Assembly: GCF_002288925.2 (NCBI RefSeq)
Contig: NW_022098069.1
Span: 70,412,099-70,476,098 of the forward strand
DNA from: Delphinapterus leucas
Taxonomy: Eukaryota > Chordata > Mammalia > Artiodactyla > Monodontidae
DNA: 64,000 bases
Reading direction: 5' to 3'
Below are positions 50,747 to 62,466 of this stretch, in pieces; position 1 is the stretch's first letter; the number at the start of each line of letters is the position of its first letter. Position numbers and translations under genes: made by a program. The notes beneath the pieces are model-generated. The model saw nothing but the letters and a program-made list of their open reading frames with translations, searched no databases and was not told where the DNA came from.

Positions 50747-51213
50747 AGGACTTCACTAGTGGCGCAGTGGCTAAGAATCCGCCTGCTGATGCAGGGGACA
50801 CGGGTTTGAGCCCTGGTCCGGGAAGATCCCACATGTCGTGCAGCAACTAAGCCCGTGCGCCACAACTACTGAGCCTGCGCTCTAGAGCCCATGTGCCACA
50901 ACTACTGAAGCCCACACGCCTAGAGCCCGTGCTCCACAACAAGAGAAGCCACCGCAATGAGAAGCCCACGCACTGCAACGAAGAGTAGCCCCCGCTCACC
51001 ACAACTAGAGAAAGCCCACACACAGCAACAAAGACCCAATGCAGACAAAAAATAAATAAATAATTAATTAATTTTTTAAAAAAGGGGTGGTGGTGGTGGG
51101 ATGAATTGGGAGATTGGGACTGACAATATATACACTAATATGTATAAAACAGATAACTAATAAGAACCTGCTGTGTAAAAACATAATAATAAAATAAAAT
51201 TCAAAAAACAAAA
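50747..51213 (+). mobile_element. SINE-L1 chimeric retroinsertion
   Basis: The left part (50747 to about 51083) is a long tRNA-derived SINE in sense orientation, with head 'agtggcgcagtggctaagaa' and repeated 'cacaactactga' units. The right part (about 51084-51213) is an L1 3' tail ('atgaattgggagattgggac', 'taagaacctgctgtgt') with an A-rich end. One 10-bp direct repeat AAGAATCACT flanks the whole composite (50737-50746 and 51214-51223), and I saw none between the two parts. Confidence 0.8.
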
Positions 51214-51459
51214 AAGAATCACTGAAAACCTCAACAACCAAAGCAGTAGCAGCAACAGATAAAAATAAAAGTTGGAGCTGGAAATTACTAATAAGAGCTA
51301 GATTGCGTAGAGCTTAGTAAGTGTGGAGAAGGAAAGAGAACAGGAGTCAAAGTTGACATTCATTTGTGGTGTGGCCAAAAGCATGGAAAAAGAGACCACT
51401 AAAGGACAAATAACAGGTTTGGAGAGAAAGTTGAAAAATTCAGTTTTGTGACACTAATC

Positions 51460-51560
51460 TTGAATTACTTAGATGAAATGGACAAATTTATTGAAAAACA
51501 CAACCTACCAGGAATGACACATGAAGAAATAACAAATTTGCATACCTCTAAATCTATATA
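51460..51560 (+). mobile_element. Short L1 ORF2 fragment
   Basis: The text 'gaaaaacacaacctaccagg', then 'catgaagaaataacaaattt', is L1 ORF2-like in sense orientation. Confidence 0.55.
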
Positions 51561-53439
51561 AAATGGAATGTGTAATTATATATATTTACATACATTCAAT
51601 TGATTGATTAAACATATTAACTGATTAGTCTCAACAGAGATTAATTTCAAATGATAAATTTTAATTACGAAAAAAGACACTCCTGATCTGAAGAATTTAA
51701 AACATGCCTAGAAATGTATAACATTCTACATTTATCAGTGATATGAGATAACTTGCCTCCAAACCTTTTTTGTGTGTTCATTTGCTTTTGACTTTATAAA
51801 TTCATTAAAACAATTTAAGCTGGAAAACACCTGGCATGTTGCTAATAAAAAGGATTTTTAAAAATAATAACTACCACCTTACATTGTACAGTGTTTTAAA
51901 GTTTCCGAAGTGATCTTGTACATAATGATTGACATGAAAGATCATATTGCCTATTATGAATAAATATCTGTAATTTAAACCTACATAACTAAGATATCAT
52001 GATTGAAACTTGAGGTAATTAAGACAGAATCTAGGCTAACCCTCCACAGTAACAGGTTTGGTTCTTGGTTTGGTTCTGAAAGAAATATAAGAGATCAACA
52101 TTTATTGAGAGTCAATTATTTTTAAAGCAGCACTTCCAGTACTTATCATACATAACACTTCTTCTTATGTCAAGCCTGTGAGATAAATTGCACCTGACAA
52201 TTCTAATTTGGAATGCATACATCTCAATTCAAAATCCATATATTTCATTAAAACAACAGTAGAAAGCAGAAACATGCAGGACATAAGGAACGCTGAAAAA
52301 ATTTTTTAATAAGTGAAAAAAATGCTATGTTCATGGACAGAAGGAAAGCATATTTTAAATGTCAAACTTTTCCTAAATTTTAACCAAATGTAATAATTTG
52401 GTTTACATCATTAGTAGTTATAATTTTTAAAAAGCTGTTCAAGTCAATCTAGTGGAATAAAAGTAAAAACACATATTTTAGAATAATATTGATGGCAAGG
52501 ACGACTGGGAAGTAACCGTACAAGAAAATTTTAAATATTAAACCAATGTGACAGTTGCATAAAAACGCCAACAGACAGTTTAGAAGAGCAGACAGATGGT
52601 TTAGAAATACATCAATAACACACACACACACATACATGCACATATGCCTACACTTAAGATAAAAGAAGCACTGACAACTAGTGGTACAGGGAGTTAATAA
52701 ACAGTGCTGAGAAGATCTGTGATTTGATAAAGTATCCAGATAAGAGTCTTATTTCACACCATTCGGTAGAATATATACTATAAGGATAAAAATCACTAAA
52801 TGTAAAAATAAGAATATACAATAGTAAAGGACAATACATTAGAGTGAATATAAGGGACTTCAAAAGAATTACTACAGTTTTAAAAAGCTGAAGAAAATAG
52901 CTGCAAAGAATAAAAAAAATATGAAATAAAAGCCCTCTTAATAATCAATACGAATACCACTAACTTCCTGGAGGAAACCTAGGTAAAGGTGAGAAAGTAC
53001 TAACTCAAAGGAAAAAAAAGAGACAAATTGATAAATTAAGCATAAGGGGGAAGAATTCAATAGTAAATAAGTATAAATAAAAATGAGATACTATTTTTCA
53101 CACACTAAATCTGCAAATATGAAAATATATAATTCAATACTGGTGGAAGTTCCGAGAAACCAACGCTCTCAGGTAGAAATATATGATATATATCTTTCTG
53201 GAAAGCAACTTGAAAATATGTATTCATAACTTTAGTAATATTCTTCAACGTTTACTACCAAATTCCAAACCTATCATCAACAGAGATGTGATCTGATGCT
53301 TATTACAGCTCAGCATTTTTAATAAGAAGGAGTATGGTAAGAGAACAAGACCATATTCAGTTCCTCCTTATTCCTTCTTGGTTCGCTGCTTTCTCCAAGA
53401 CCTAGTTCAAAGAAACGCAAATTCATTTCTTTGCTTTGT

Positions 53440-53770
53440 TCCAAGCTCTGATCTAGATGTTGAGGAGATACAGTGGTGGACAAGACAAGCAAATTTCCTG
53501 TTCTTATGGAGGCTGTATCTTAGTGGAGGAGACACCCAAGTAAGAAAACAAATGTAAAATGTAAGCAATTTTAAAGAGTAATAAGACATAGGAAGAAAAA
53601 TGTGTGACTAAGTAGTTGAGGTGGCAAAAATAGAAATTGGATAGAAGAATATGGAGAAGCCTGCAGGAGACTGGTATTTGAGAAGAGATCGAAATGTTAA
53701 GATAGTAAGAAGTTCAGGAGAAGGTCACTCCCGTCAGAGGGAACGTCAAACGCAAGCCCCTAAGGCAGAA
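53440..53770 (-). mobile_element. L2-like LINE fragment
   Basis: 'gttgaggagatacagtggtg' and 'gaggctgtatcttagtggag' resemble the L2 stretch near 45.7 kb in the same orientation. Confidence 0.45.
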
Positions 53771-53799
53771 AAATGCAGATCTGAAAATAACAAACGTGA

Positions 53800-54480
53800 A
53801 CTGACGAAAATATAGAGAAAGGGGAAATCTCATGTGTTGCCGGCAGGAGCATAAATTATTTCAAGCACACCAGATAGCAATTTGGCAAAATTAACTAAAG
53901 CTCAAAACGTACACACTCTAGTAATTCTGTCTGGGTTTGTAATGTAAACCTTTAGCACACGTGCACAAGACGTGTTTGAGCACGTTCATGAAGCATTTTT
54001 TGTAATAATGAAAAACTGAAATAATTAAATGTCCATGAATAGGATAATGGGAAAATTGGAGATTTATTCATGGGAAGGAATAATATACAGCAGTTAAAAC
54101 CAATGAACTGGGTTTATAAGTAGTAATAGGAATAGGGCTCAAAAACAATGCTATCAAACAAAAGGATATAGTGATAATAATAATAATAGCACCAATACAC
54201 TTATGAAGCACTTATTATGTACTAGGCATTGTTCTAAGTGCTTCACATGTAATTTGTCATTTAGACTCACAAACACTCTGTGGGGAAAGTAATAGGAATG
54301 TGTAATCCTCATTTTATAGATAAGGGCACTGAGGCACAGGTCATGTTGGTAAGCTGCATAAGGTCACATAGTCAGTAAATGGGAATAGCTAGGATGGTGT
54401 ATGCAGTGTTTTATTTATGTGAACTATAAAAATATACAGAATACAAATATGAGTTGAAAGGACAGAAAATAAACTAATAA
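53800..54480 (+). mobile_element. Old L1/HAL1 3' fragment with embedded MIR
   Basis: L1-like text (ttgccggcaggagcataaat; ttaaatgtccatgaatagga) runs to about 54180 and resumes after 54395. A MIR occupies the middle. Confidence 0.5.
54188..54395 (-). mobile_element. MIR
   Basis: Antisense MIR with 'cttattatgtactaggcatt', 'cattttatagataagggcac' and 'taaggtcacatagtcagtaa'. Confidence 0.85.
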
Positions 54481-55534
54481 TACTGGTCGTCTCAAATGAG
54501 GAAGGGAAAGAAATGGGATGCCATAGACCAAAAGGGGATTTAACTTTATCTGGACCTGACATACTAAGAGCTACATTAAGTATTAGCTGTTATCCTGTTA
54601 ATCCCCCAACTTTTATCAACTAGATTTTCAATAACAACAGAACAGAATAGTATAACGGAAATCAAATCAAAAGTGCTGTTATTAGTAGCAAGGGAATCTA
54701 AAAGAGGGAATAAATCTGGTTAAAGGAAACCATTTTAACAAATTAGTAGGGTTTCACCATTCTGTAAAATGTATAGAACTATTTACAAGTGATATGGCTA
54801 ATTAACCAATAACTTAATTGTCTTTCCAGTTACACTATAAATCCTGTGAGTGGTCCTTGTTTTATGCTCCTTTTACTTCCCATAGCACAAAGAAAAAAAG
54901 GGCTTTACATAATCTAATAGGAGAAACCACAGCTTTATTGTGGTAGTAAAAAAGTAGAGTCGGGAAACAAGAAAAGTAAAGGAAGAAAAAAACCTGATGA
55001 GGTACTTCTCTACATTGTATAGATTGTTTTCTCACACATCAGAAAAGGGTTAAAAAAAGGATCTACTTCAAGAGGTATCGTGAATGGCTGTTGACTCTGT
55101 CTCTCCTCTTAAACCAGGAAAAACGTCTTAGAGAAACTGCCCCTGATTTTTAGTATGCATATTCACTACTCTCAGTCCCGTTAGAAGAAACATCGCAAGC
55201 TGATCAGGACACATCAGCATAAAAATGGCAGCCCCACAGACATAAAGCAGCTAAGATGGCATGAAATACTCGTAACCTTTACTAAAGATGCTAGATAAAG
55301 AATCTTGAAAAAAAAAGGTTCTATTAAATGATCTTAAAATATTCTATGGCTTGTTTTTAATACAACTTTTAAAAAGTACAGTTGAAAACAGCTGATAGAA
55401 CAGATAGAACAGCTGACAGGATAGCAGAAGCAATGACCAGATTTTCAACTGAGTACTCTCCTCTAAGAAAGAAACACATGCATTATTTAGTTCATCAATG
55501 AAAAACATTTGAAGATGGCAGGAATTACGCTTAC

Positions 55535-55764
55535 CGGTAAACATTTTAGTAACAGCTTTGCTCTGTTTTCGGGCAGAACAGAGAAGTAATAGCCATGGTG
55601 GAAAGAACTCATGGTGACCAGCTAAAAGCTCTGCCACAGTCCCAGATAAGCTGGTAGACGTCTGTTCACCTTCCATAACATTACACCCTTCATCCACTGA
55701 ATCCACAAGCAGATAGAGGCTTTGCTGGGGAGGCTTCATTCCCAAAAGAGGGAGCAGGACACAC
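55535..55764 (-). CDS. ANKRD50: ANKRD50 internal coding exon with Walker B region
   Basis: This 230-bp exon encodes 76 complete codons plus one base at each end. The acceptor (tttcacag) lies just above 55764 and the donor (G|gtaagc) just below 55535. Splicing to 49609 rebuilds a Gly codon (G+GT), so the protein reads KMFT-G-FRKIS without a break. The segment [10 protein letters not shown] is a hydrophobic strand followed by D-x-x-DE, as in the Walker B motif of NACHT/STAND NTPases. LLLLCSAR looks like the sensor-1 strand. The first base of the exon finishes a codon started in an upstream exon, so the gene continues beyond this point. The 145-codon open frame seen here runs past the donor into intron, so its last part (below 55535) is not coding. 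Confidence 0.95.
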
Positions 55765-55979
55765 CTGTGAAACACATCCATATGAGCATTTTGAATGTTA
55801 CTGGCTATGATATTAAGGTTTATTATCCAAACACTAGAATTACAGGTTATAAATATTGTTTTAAGAAAAAATTAATGTTTTAGATTAAAACTATTGTACA
55901 AGTTTCAATTCCTTACTTTAATGAGAATACTGGTCCTAAATAGTTCACATTTCCAATAACAACAACATTTTCCACAATA

Positions 55980-55981
<2 letters not shown>

Positions 55982-56013
<32 letters not shown>
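55982..56013. repeat. (GT)n microsatellite
   Basis: Sixteen uninterrupted GT units inside an ANKRD50 intron. Confidence 0.98.
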
Positions 56014-56015
<2 letters not shown>

Positions 56016-56539
56016 TGATTCAGCATTCTTAAGAAGGGCAGTAGGAACCTGAAACAAGATTTCACTATTCCTTTCCTGACATTTTTATCAATAATAAAAG
56101 CTTGAATTGTTTATCACAAAGCTGAAATGTATTGGAAAGGAAAAAGAAACTGGGCATCACTTCAGTAATAGAAAAGATATCAAGAGTTCTCTAGAATTTA
56201 GAAGATTTTATCATCATGTCTCTCACAAAATGACTGCACTTCATCTAGTTTGTCATACACAAGTTTCACTTTAAAAGACTTTTCAAAGATAAACTACAGT
56301 CTAGATTCCATTTGATGTATGTTCAAATTTCAATGTAAAGGATAAATTATTAGGTTTAATCCCAACACATTTCCTACTCAGATAATTTATACTGAAGTTG
56401 AATACAATTTTTCATAACTGAAACAATACTCATTCATTTTCAACAAATATTTACATGAGCATTCCATATGCTCAATGAGGTACTGAAAGATACAACGGTG
56501 AAGAGGACAGAATCCATCTAATCATGAACACCAGAAACA

Positions 56540-57155
56540 TACAGATAATCCTTTCTACAACTCTCTTCTTAATCTTTCAATCCTGATAGCAACCCAGATC
56601 CAATGTATCACTAAGTCCTGTCAATGCTTCTTTATAAAAGTCTTCAAACCCACCCTGGTCTGTATCATCACCCTACTCCAAACTGCCGTCATCTCGTTCA
56701 CCCAGGAACCACACTAATCCACATGCCTCCAGCCACTCCCTCCAGAGCTCCTACTGCAGCAGATCAAACTTTTCACAATGTTCCTCCAGCCATACTAGCT
56801 TTTTCCATGACTTTTACTAGATACAATTACACAAGGGCCTTTTGCTTTGCAGTCTCCTCTGCCTGGTCTGTGCTTCCCTTCTCTCTTCATGTAATTAACT
56901 CCTCCTTGGTCTTCAATGGTAAGCTTGAGAGTCACTTTCTCAAAACCAAGACCCTATAATATGCTTTCACAACATCAAGTATTTCTCTTTCACAGCATTA
57001 TCAAGTTTGTAATGTTAAACTTACTCAATGTCATTAATTCTTATTTCTCTCTTTAGAGGTTAAGCATCAAAAGAACGGGGACTATGTCAGTCTCGCTCAT
57101 GAGTATAACCCCAGAACCTAGCAGTGCTGTACCCATAGGAGATCCTAAGTAAAGA
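56540..57155 (+). mobile_element. L2 LINE fragment, sense
   Basis: 'acaagggccttttgctttgc', 'gtctcctctgcctggtctgt' and 'cggggactatgtcagtctcg' are L2 3'-region text. The 111-codon frame at 56624-56959 is the decayed LINE frame or chance, and is not a host gene. Confidence 0.7.
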
Positions 57156-57674
57156 CTTCACACTGTTGTAGCCTATACTGGAAAACAAATAACTTCAATG
57201 TAGGCTGCTCAGTGCTACCAAAAAAAGCAGTAAAATTACTAACACAGTGGATAAGAAATGATCAAATCAAGGGAAGTAGATAAGAAAGGAAGAAAATGTC
57301 AGAGAAACATTCAAATATTAGGTGCTCAAGATGAACTAAGTTTTGAAGGATCAATTAAAATTCTCCAGGAATAGTAATAAATTTGCAATAAATTTTACAA
57401 TAAAGGGAAGGCAGGGCCATCCTGGCAGAAGGAATGTTATAAATTTAGGAAAATGTCCTTTATTGTACCTTATGTATATAGTTCCTCTACTATGAGAACA
57501 AAGAAGGCTGACGTAAAACCAGTGTTATATATTTACCTACGTATACAGTACATATATACATATACAGTATATATATATTTCTATATATAGTACATATAAA
57601 ATATACTATCATAATATACTATAGTAATATCCTATAATCAGTGCCACTTGAGAGAGACCATAATCTTAACTACT

Positions 57675-58031
57675 TTTTTTTTTAAATTTTATTAATTTTA
57701 TTAATTTATTTTTGGCTGTGTTGGGTCTTCGTTGCTGCGCGGGTTTTCTCTAGTTGCGGCAAGCGGGGGCTACTCTTCGTTGCGGTGCACGGGCTTCTCA
57801 TTGCAGTGGCTTCTCTTGTGGAGCACGGACTCTAGGCATGCAGGCTTCAGTAGTTGTGGCATGTGGGCTCAATGGTTGTGGCTCATGGGCTCTAGAGCAC
57901 AGGCTCAGTAGTTGTGGTGCACGGGCTTAGTTGCTCCACAGCATGTGGGATCTTCCCAGACCAGGGCTCGAACCCGTGTCCCCTACATTGGCAGGCGGAT
58001 TCTTAACCACTGCGCCACCAGGGGGGAGCCC
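57675..58031 (-). mobile_element. Long tRNA-derived SINE
   Basis: Antisense copy: T tail, 'ttggctgtgttgggtcttcg', several 'gtagttgtgg' units, and tRNA-like head 'accactgcgccaccagg' at the right. It is the same long subtype as the SINE at 50747. No clear target-site duplication was seen. Confidence 0.92.
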
Positions 58032-58499
58032 CCACCTAACCTGTTTTTGATCAGGACAGGGTAAGGGGAGAGGTCAGCAAAGTTAGGAGAGGAGCTTAGT
58101 CAGGAGAAAGTTCGAGAGTAAGGCAACAGACACAGGAAAAAAAAATCGAGTTAAGGCAATAGGACACGCACAGGCTGGGGGAAGAGAAGGACCAGTGAAC
58201 AACATACTGAAGAAAATTACTGAAAGAGTAAATGCTGGGACTTACAAAGTATTTTGAAATGTGAACTCTGACCTAAGGGTACTAAGGAGCCAGTGAAGTA
58301 GTTTAAGCACAGAACTGATATGTTTATATCTGTGTTTAGAACGATAACTAGCTACAGTTGAAGAAAAGCCTGAAACAGAGTAAGTCTAGAAGGAAAGAGT
58401 GCGATAGGAGGCCACTGCTCAGAATTTAAGGGAAAAAAAAGAAAAAACAATCTCCATCCTGAACTGCTGTTACCAAGGCCATCACTGCTAACTTTAATT

Positions 58500-58700
58500 C
58501 ACTGCTTTATTGCATTTAAGTACTTCACATCTGCATCAACTCACTTGATTCTCACATTAAGTCTTTAAGATGGGTACTACTGTAATACCCATTTCCAGAT
58601 GAGGAAAACAAGGCACACAAGGAGAAGTCACTTATCCAAAGCTCAAGGAAGGGACTGAAGTTCAGGGTCTGGCTCTAGAACCTGCACAAGGGTAGACCAT
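58500..58700 (-). mobile_element. MIR
   Basis: Antisense MIR: 'cacttgattctcacattaag', 'atttccagatgaggaaaaca', then 'ggactgaagttcagg'. Confidence 0.8.
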
Positions 58701-58979
58701 TCAGCCTGGTTTGCCTAGGACTTTACCAGTTCTAAGTGCTGAGAACCAGCCATTCCTCCTCCCTGTCCATGCCCCCCACGCCCCACTCCTGGGCAAACCA
58801 GGATGGTCAGTCACCCCCTAGTCTACACTCTTACCCACGATGGTCTACTGTCTATCTAGAACCAATGTTATAAATAAGGTAGTAAGCAGCAAGGTCAGAA
58901 TGAAGTAGACAGATCTGAGGGAAATTTGGTGGGTGAAATTGATAGGATTTGATGATTATTCCCCGTCTTTTGCTTACTC

Positions 58980-59428
58980 CAGGTTATGTGTTCTTCTTTT
59001 CCTAGTTCCTTATAATACAAACTGAAATCATTGTTTCATACTTCTAATATAATCCTTTAATGTCATGAATTTCCCTCAAGTATTTTCACTATCATCCAAT
59101 TCAAAATAATTTCCCTTTGATTTCTTCTTTGAAACAGGTTACTGAGAAGTGAGTGGTATAGTTTTTAAATATTTGGGGACCTCCCACCAGGTATTTTATG
59201 TTCCTGTGTTACCATTATTTAAATTCAATTGTGATCAGATAACATACTTTGAATAACTTGCACACCTTTAAATTTATTAAGCATTGTTCTATGGTCCAGA
59301 ATGTCTAACTTAGTAAACGTGTAAGCATTTGAAAAGACTGTGTGTGCTATTGTTGGATGGACTGTTCTTTAAATGTCCATTAGGTCAAGTGGTGATAGTG
59401 TTGTTCAATTGTTCTATATACAACTGAC
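58980..59428 (-). mobile_element. Old L1, antisense
   Basis: 'caattgtgatcagataacat' and 'tctatggtccagaatgtcta' are L1 ORF2 antisense text. Similar antisense text resumes after the inserted element near 60.16 kb and continues to about 60.43 kb. Confidence 0.6.
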
Positions 59429-59473
59429 CCTTGAGCAACTTGGGGGTTAGGGGCACCGAGCCCCTGTGCAGTT
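59429..59473. mobile_element. Possible Tigger-like DNA transposon end
   Basis: 'caactgacccttgagcaact', then 'gggttaggggcaccgagccc', recalls the terminus of a mammalian Tigger (pogo-type) element. It is interrupted by the L1 insertion at 59492. The assignment is from memory. Confidence 0.4.
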
Positions 59474-59491
59474 AAAAATCAGCATACTGCT
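59474..59491. repeat. Target-site duplication, left copy
   Basis: AAAAATCAGCATACTGCT, identical to 60138-60155. Confidence 0.95.
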
Positions 59492-60137
59492 TAGAGAGGG
59501 TGTGGAGAAAAGGGAACCCTCTTGCACTGTTGGTGGGAATGTAAATTGGTACAGCCACTATGGAGAACAGTATGGAGGTTCCTTAAAAAACTAAAAATAG
59601 AATTACTATAAGATCCAGCAATCCCACTACTGGGCATATACCCAGAGAAAGCCATAATTCAAAGAGACACATGCACCCCAATGTTCATTGCAGCACTATT
59701 TACAATAGCCAGGACAGGGAAGCAACCTAAATGGCCATCGACAGACGAATGGATAAAGAAGATGTGGTACATATACAATGGAATATTACTCAGCCATAAA
59801 AAGGAATGAAATTGGGTCATTTGCAGAGATGTGGATGGATCTAGAGACTGTCATACAGAGTGAAGTAAGTCAGAAAGAGAAAAACAAATATCGTATATTA
59901 ACGCATATACGTGGAACCTAGAAAAATGGTACAGATGAACCGGTTTGCAGGGCAGAAATAGAGACACAGATGTAGAGAACAAACGTATGGATACCAAGGG
60001 GGGAAAGTGGCGGGGAGTGGGGGTGGTGGTGTGATGAATTGGGCAATTGGGATTGACATATATACACTAATATGTATAAAATGGATAACTAATAAGAACC
60101 TGCTGTATAAAAAAATAAATATAATAAAATTCAAAAA
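59492..60137 (+). mobile_element. Young 5'-truncated L1 with perfect target-site duplication
   Basis: Begins in 'gagagggtgtggagaaaagg' and ends 'aataaaattc' plus an A tail. Identical 18-bp flanks (59474-59491 and 60138-60155) fix the insertion. Its tail is of the same L1 subtype as the L1 part of the chimera at 51084-51213. Confidence 0.96.
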
Positions 60138-60429
60138 AAAAATCAGCATACTGCTATCTCTGCCTCAAAAACAAAGGAACCCAAGGGCAGTAAGCTAAAA
60201 CAGTCAGGTATATATTTTTTCATTCTTTTTAAATTAAGCTATATGTCTCTTTATGTATATTTGTCTTAGGTAACATATAATTAGATCTTACATTTTTATC
60301 TAATCAGACAAACTGCCATTTATACTAGTGTATTTACCATTTACATTTAATGTGATTATTCATATGATTCAGGTTAAATTTACTATATTCTTATACATAC
60401 CATTTAAAAATATACAAGTATATCTGTAG

Positions 60430-61190
60430 GACATATTACTAGGATTAGAGTTGCTAGGTTAAGGGGCATATCTGTGTGTATCTTCACAGATATTGTCAAA
60501 ATACCCTCTAGAAATTATATAAGCATACCCTCCCAACAGTTGCGTAAGAGTGCCTGTTTCCCTAGCCCCTCCATTATAGCAATTAACATTATTTTCCACA
60601 GATATGCAGAAAATGGCATCATTATGCTTTTAGTTGACATTTCCTTATCATGAGGTCAATCTTATTTACAAATGTCTAGGAGTTTTATTTCTTTTTCTTT
60701 AAACTGTGTCTTCATATCCTTTATCCATTTTCCAAAAGATTAATGTTTCTCTTTTTTGGAGAGTATTAAGAAAATGATTTTGTTGCTAATATTTTCCATC
60801 GTTACTTTTCTTTTGACTTTTAAAGGGTTTTTTTTTTTTGAAATGTACAATTTCTCTGTTTTTTTACTTTTATATATCAGTCTTTTTTCTTTTATGAATT
60901 CTGAGTTTTATATGTTAACACATCAGTCTTTTTTCTTTTATGAATTCTGAGTTTTATATGTTTCATTTCTGAGGGGACTTCCCTACTCTAAAGGTTAAAA
61001 AAAAACACTTCCTCATGTTTTCTTCAAAAGCTTTGAAAATTTTATTTTTTAATCACATTAGTTTTGACATAAGATGTGAACTAGGTTTCCAATTTTTTTC
61101 CCCACGTGGCTCCACAGTTATCCCCAAACTATTTACTAAATTATCTTTCTCTTATTGACTTGGTTTGAAATATCTCTCTTTTCACAGACA
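60430..61190 (-). mobile_element. Probable old L1, antisense
   Basis: 'attagagttgctaggttaag' and 'gtgtcttcatatcctttatc' suggest an antisense L1 3' region, strongly diverged. A local tandem duplication lies inside. Confidence 0.45.
60876..60962. repeat. Tandem duplication, period 46 bp
   Basis: The unit starting ATCAGTCTTTTTTC occurs at 60876 and again at 60922. The second copy matches for its first 41 bases without a difference. Confidence 0.95.
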
Positions 61191-61504
61191 GAGTAAATCC
61201 CCATATATATTTTGGCTAAGTTTCATCTCATTCTGTTGTCTCACCATCTCTTTTCCAAGCACTTATATCTCTGCTTCATGCAACTGCTGAAGTCAGGCAA
61301 TTGCTCATTAATTATGTTTTCATTTAAGACAATATATTTGGCTACGGTTTTCTTTTTGTTCCATGGCAATATTTTTCTGGTGAGCATTTCTGGTGCTTTT
61401 TTTTGTTTTGTTTTTGTTTTTGGGGGGAGGAAGAGTAAAATGTAGAGCTTTATTATGCCTTCAAACTTGTTATTCACTTAAAATAGACTGTTAAAAATAT
61501 AAGA

Positions 61505-62466
61505 TTTTTTTTTTTACTAGATCTTTATTAGAGTATAGTTGCTTCACAATACTGTGTTAGTTTCTGTTGCACAGCAAAGCAAATCAGCCATATACATACA
61601 CGTGTCGCCATATCCCCTCCCTCCCATCCTCCCTATCCCACCCCTCTAGGTCATCGCAAAGCACCGAGCCAATTTCCACTAGCCAACTATTTTACATTCT
61701 GTAGTGTATATATGTCGATGCTATTCTCACTTCACCCCAGCTTCGCCCTCCCATCCCACATCAAGTCCATTCTCTATGTCCACCTCTTTATTCCTGCCCT
61801 GCAACTAGGTTCATCAGTACCATGTTTTTTTTAATTCCATATATATGTGTTAGCATATGGTATTTGTTTTTCTCTTTCTGACTTACTTCACTCTGTATGA
61901 CAGACTCTAGGTCCATCTACCTCATTACAAATAACTCAATTTCATTTCTTTTTATAGCTGAGTAACATTCCATTGTATATATGTGCCTTCTTTATCCATT
62001 ACCAAAACCAGAAAAAGATGTCACAAAAAAAGAAAATTATAGCCCAATATCACTGATGAACATAGATGCAAAAATCCTGAACAAAACATTAGCAAACAGA
62101 AGCCAACAGCACATTAAAAGGATCATACACCATGATAAAGTGGGGTTTATCCCAGGGATGCAAGGATTCTTCAATATATGCAAATCAATCAATGTGATAC
62201 ACCATATTAACAAATTGAAGGAGAAAAACCATATGATCATCTCAATAGATGCAGAAAAAGCTTTTGACACAATTCAACACCCATTTATGATAAAAACTCT
62301 CCAGAAAATGGGCAATAGAGGGAACTACCTCAACATAATAAAGGCCATGTACGAAAAACCCATAGCCAACATCGTCCTCAATGGTGAAAAACTAAAAGCA
62401 TTTCCTCTAAGATCAGAAACAAGACAAGGATGTCCACTCTCGCCACTCTTATTCAACATAGTTTTG
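61505..62466 (-). mobile_element. L1 with 5' inversion (twin-priming structure)
   Basis: 61505-62000 is an L1 3' end in antisense: T tail, then 'atctttattagagtatagtt', 'cattccattgtatatatgtg' and 'ccttctttatccatt'. At 62000/62001 the orientation flips to sense L1 ORF2 reverse transcriptase. The translated part includes [15 protein letters not shown] (motif A with its catalytic Asp) and [19 protein letters not shown]. It ends near 62466, before the expected FADD box. The two parts come from non-overlapping regions of one L1, as expected for a 5'-inverted copy. Not functional. Confidence 0.9.

Larger units (their letters stand above)
49610..55534 (-). other. ANKRD50: ANKRD50 intron (phase 1)
   Basis: The intron runs from donor gtaagc (55529-55534) to acceptor tttttgtccttag (ending 49610). 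It contains a SINE-L1 composite (50.75-51.21 kb), a short L1 piece (about 51.46-51.56 kb), an L2-like stretch (about 53.44-53.77 kb), an old L1/HAL1 fragment with a MIR (about 53.8-54.5 kb) and a small CA repeat near 52.62 kb. The segments 49.61-50.73 kb and 51.57-53.43 kb show no gene or clearly recognised repeat beyond AT-rich sequence. I saw no additional exon with an open frame and splice sites. Confidence 0.85.
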
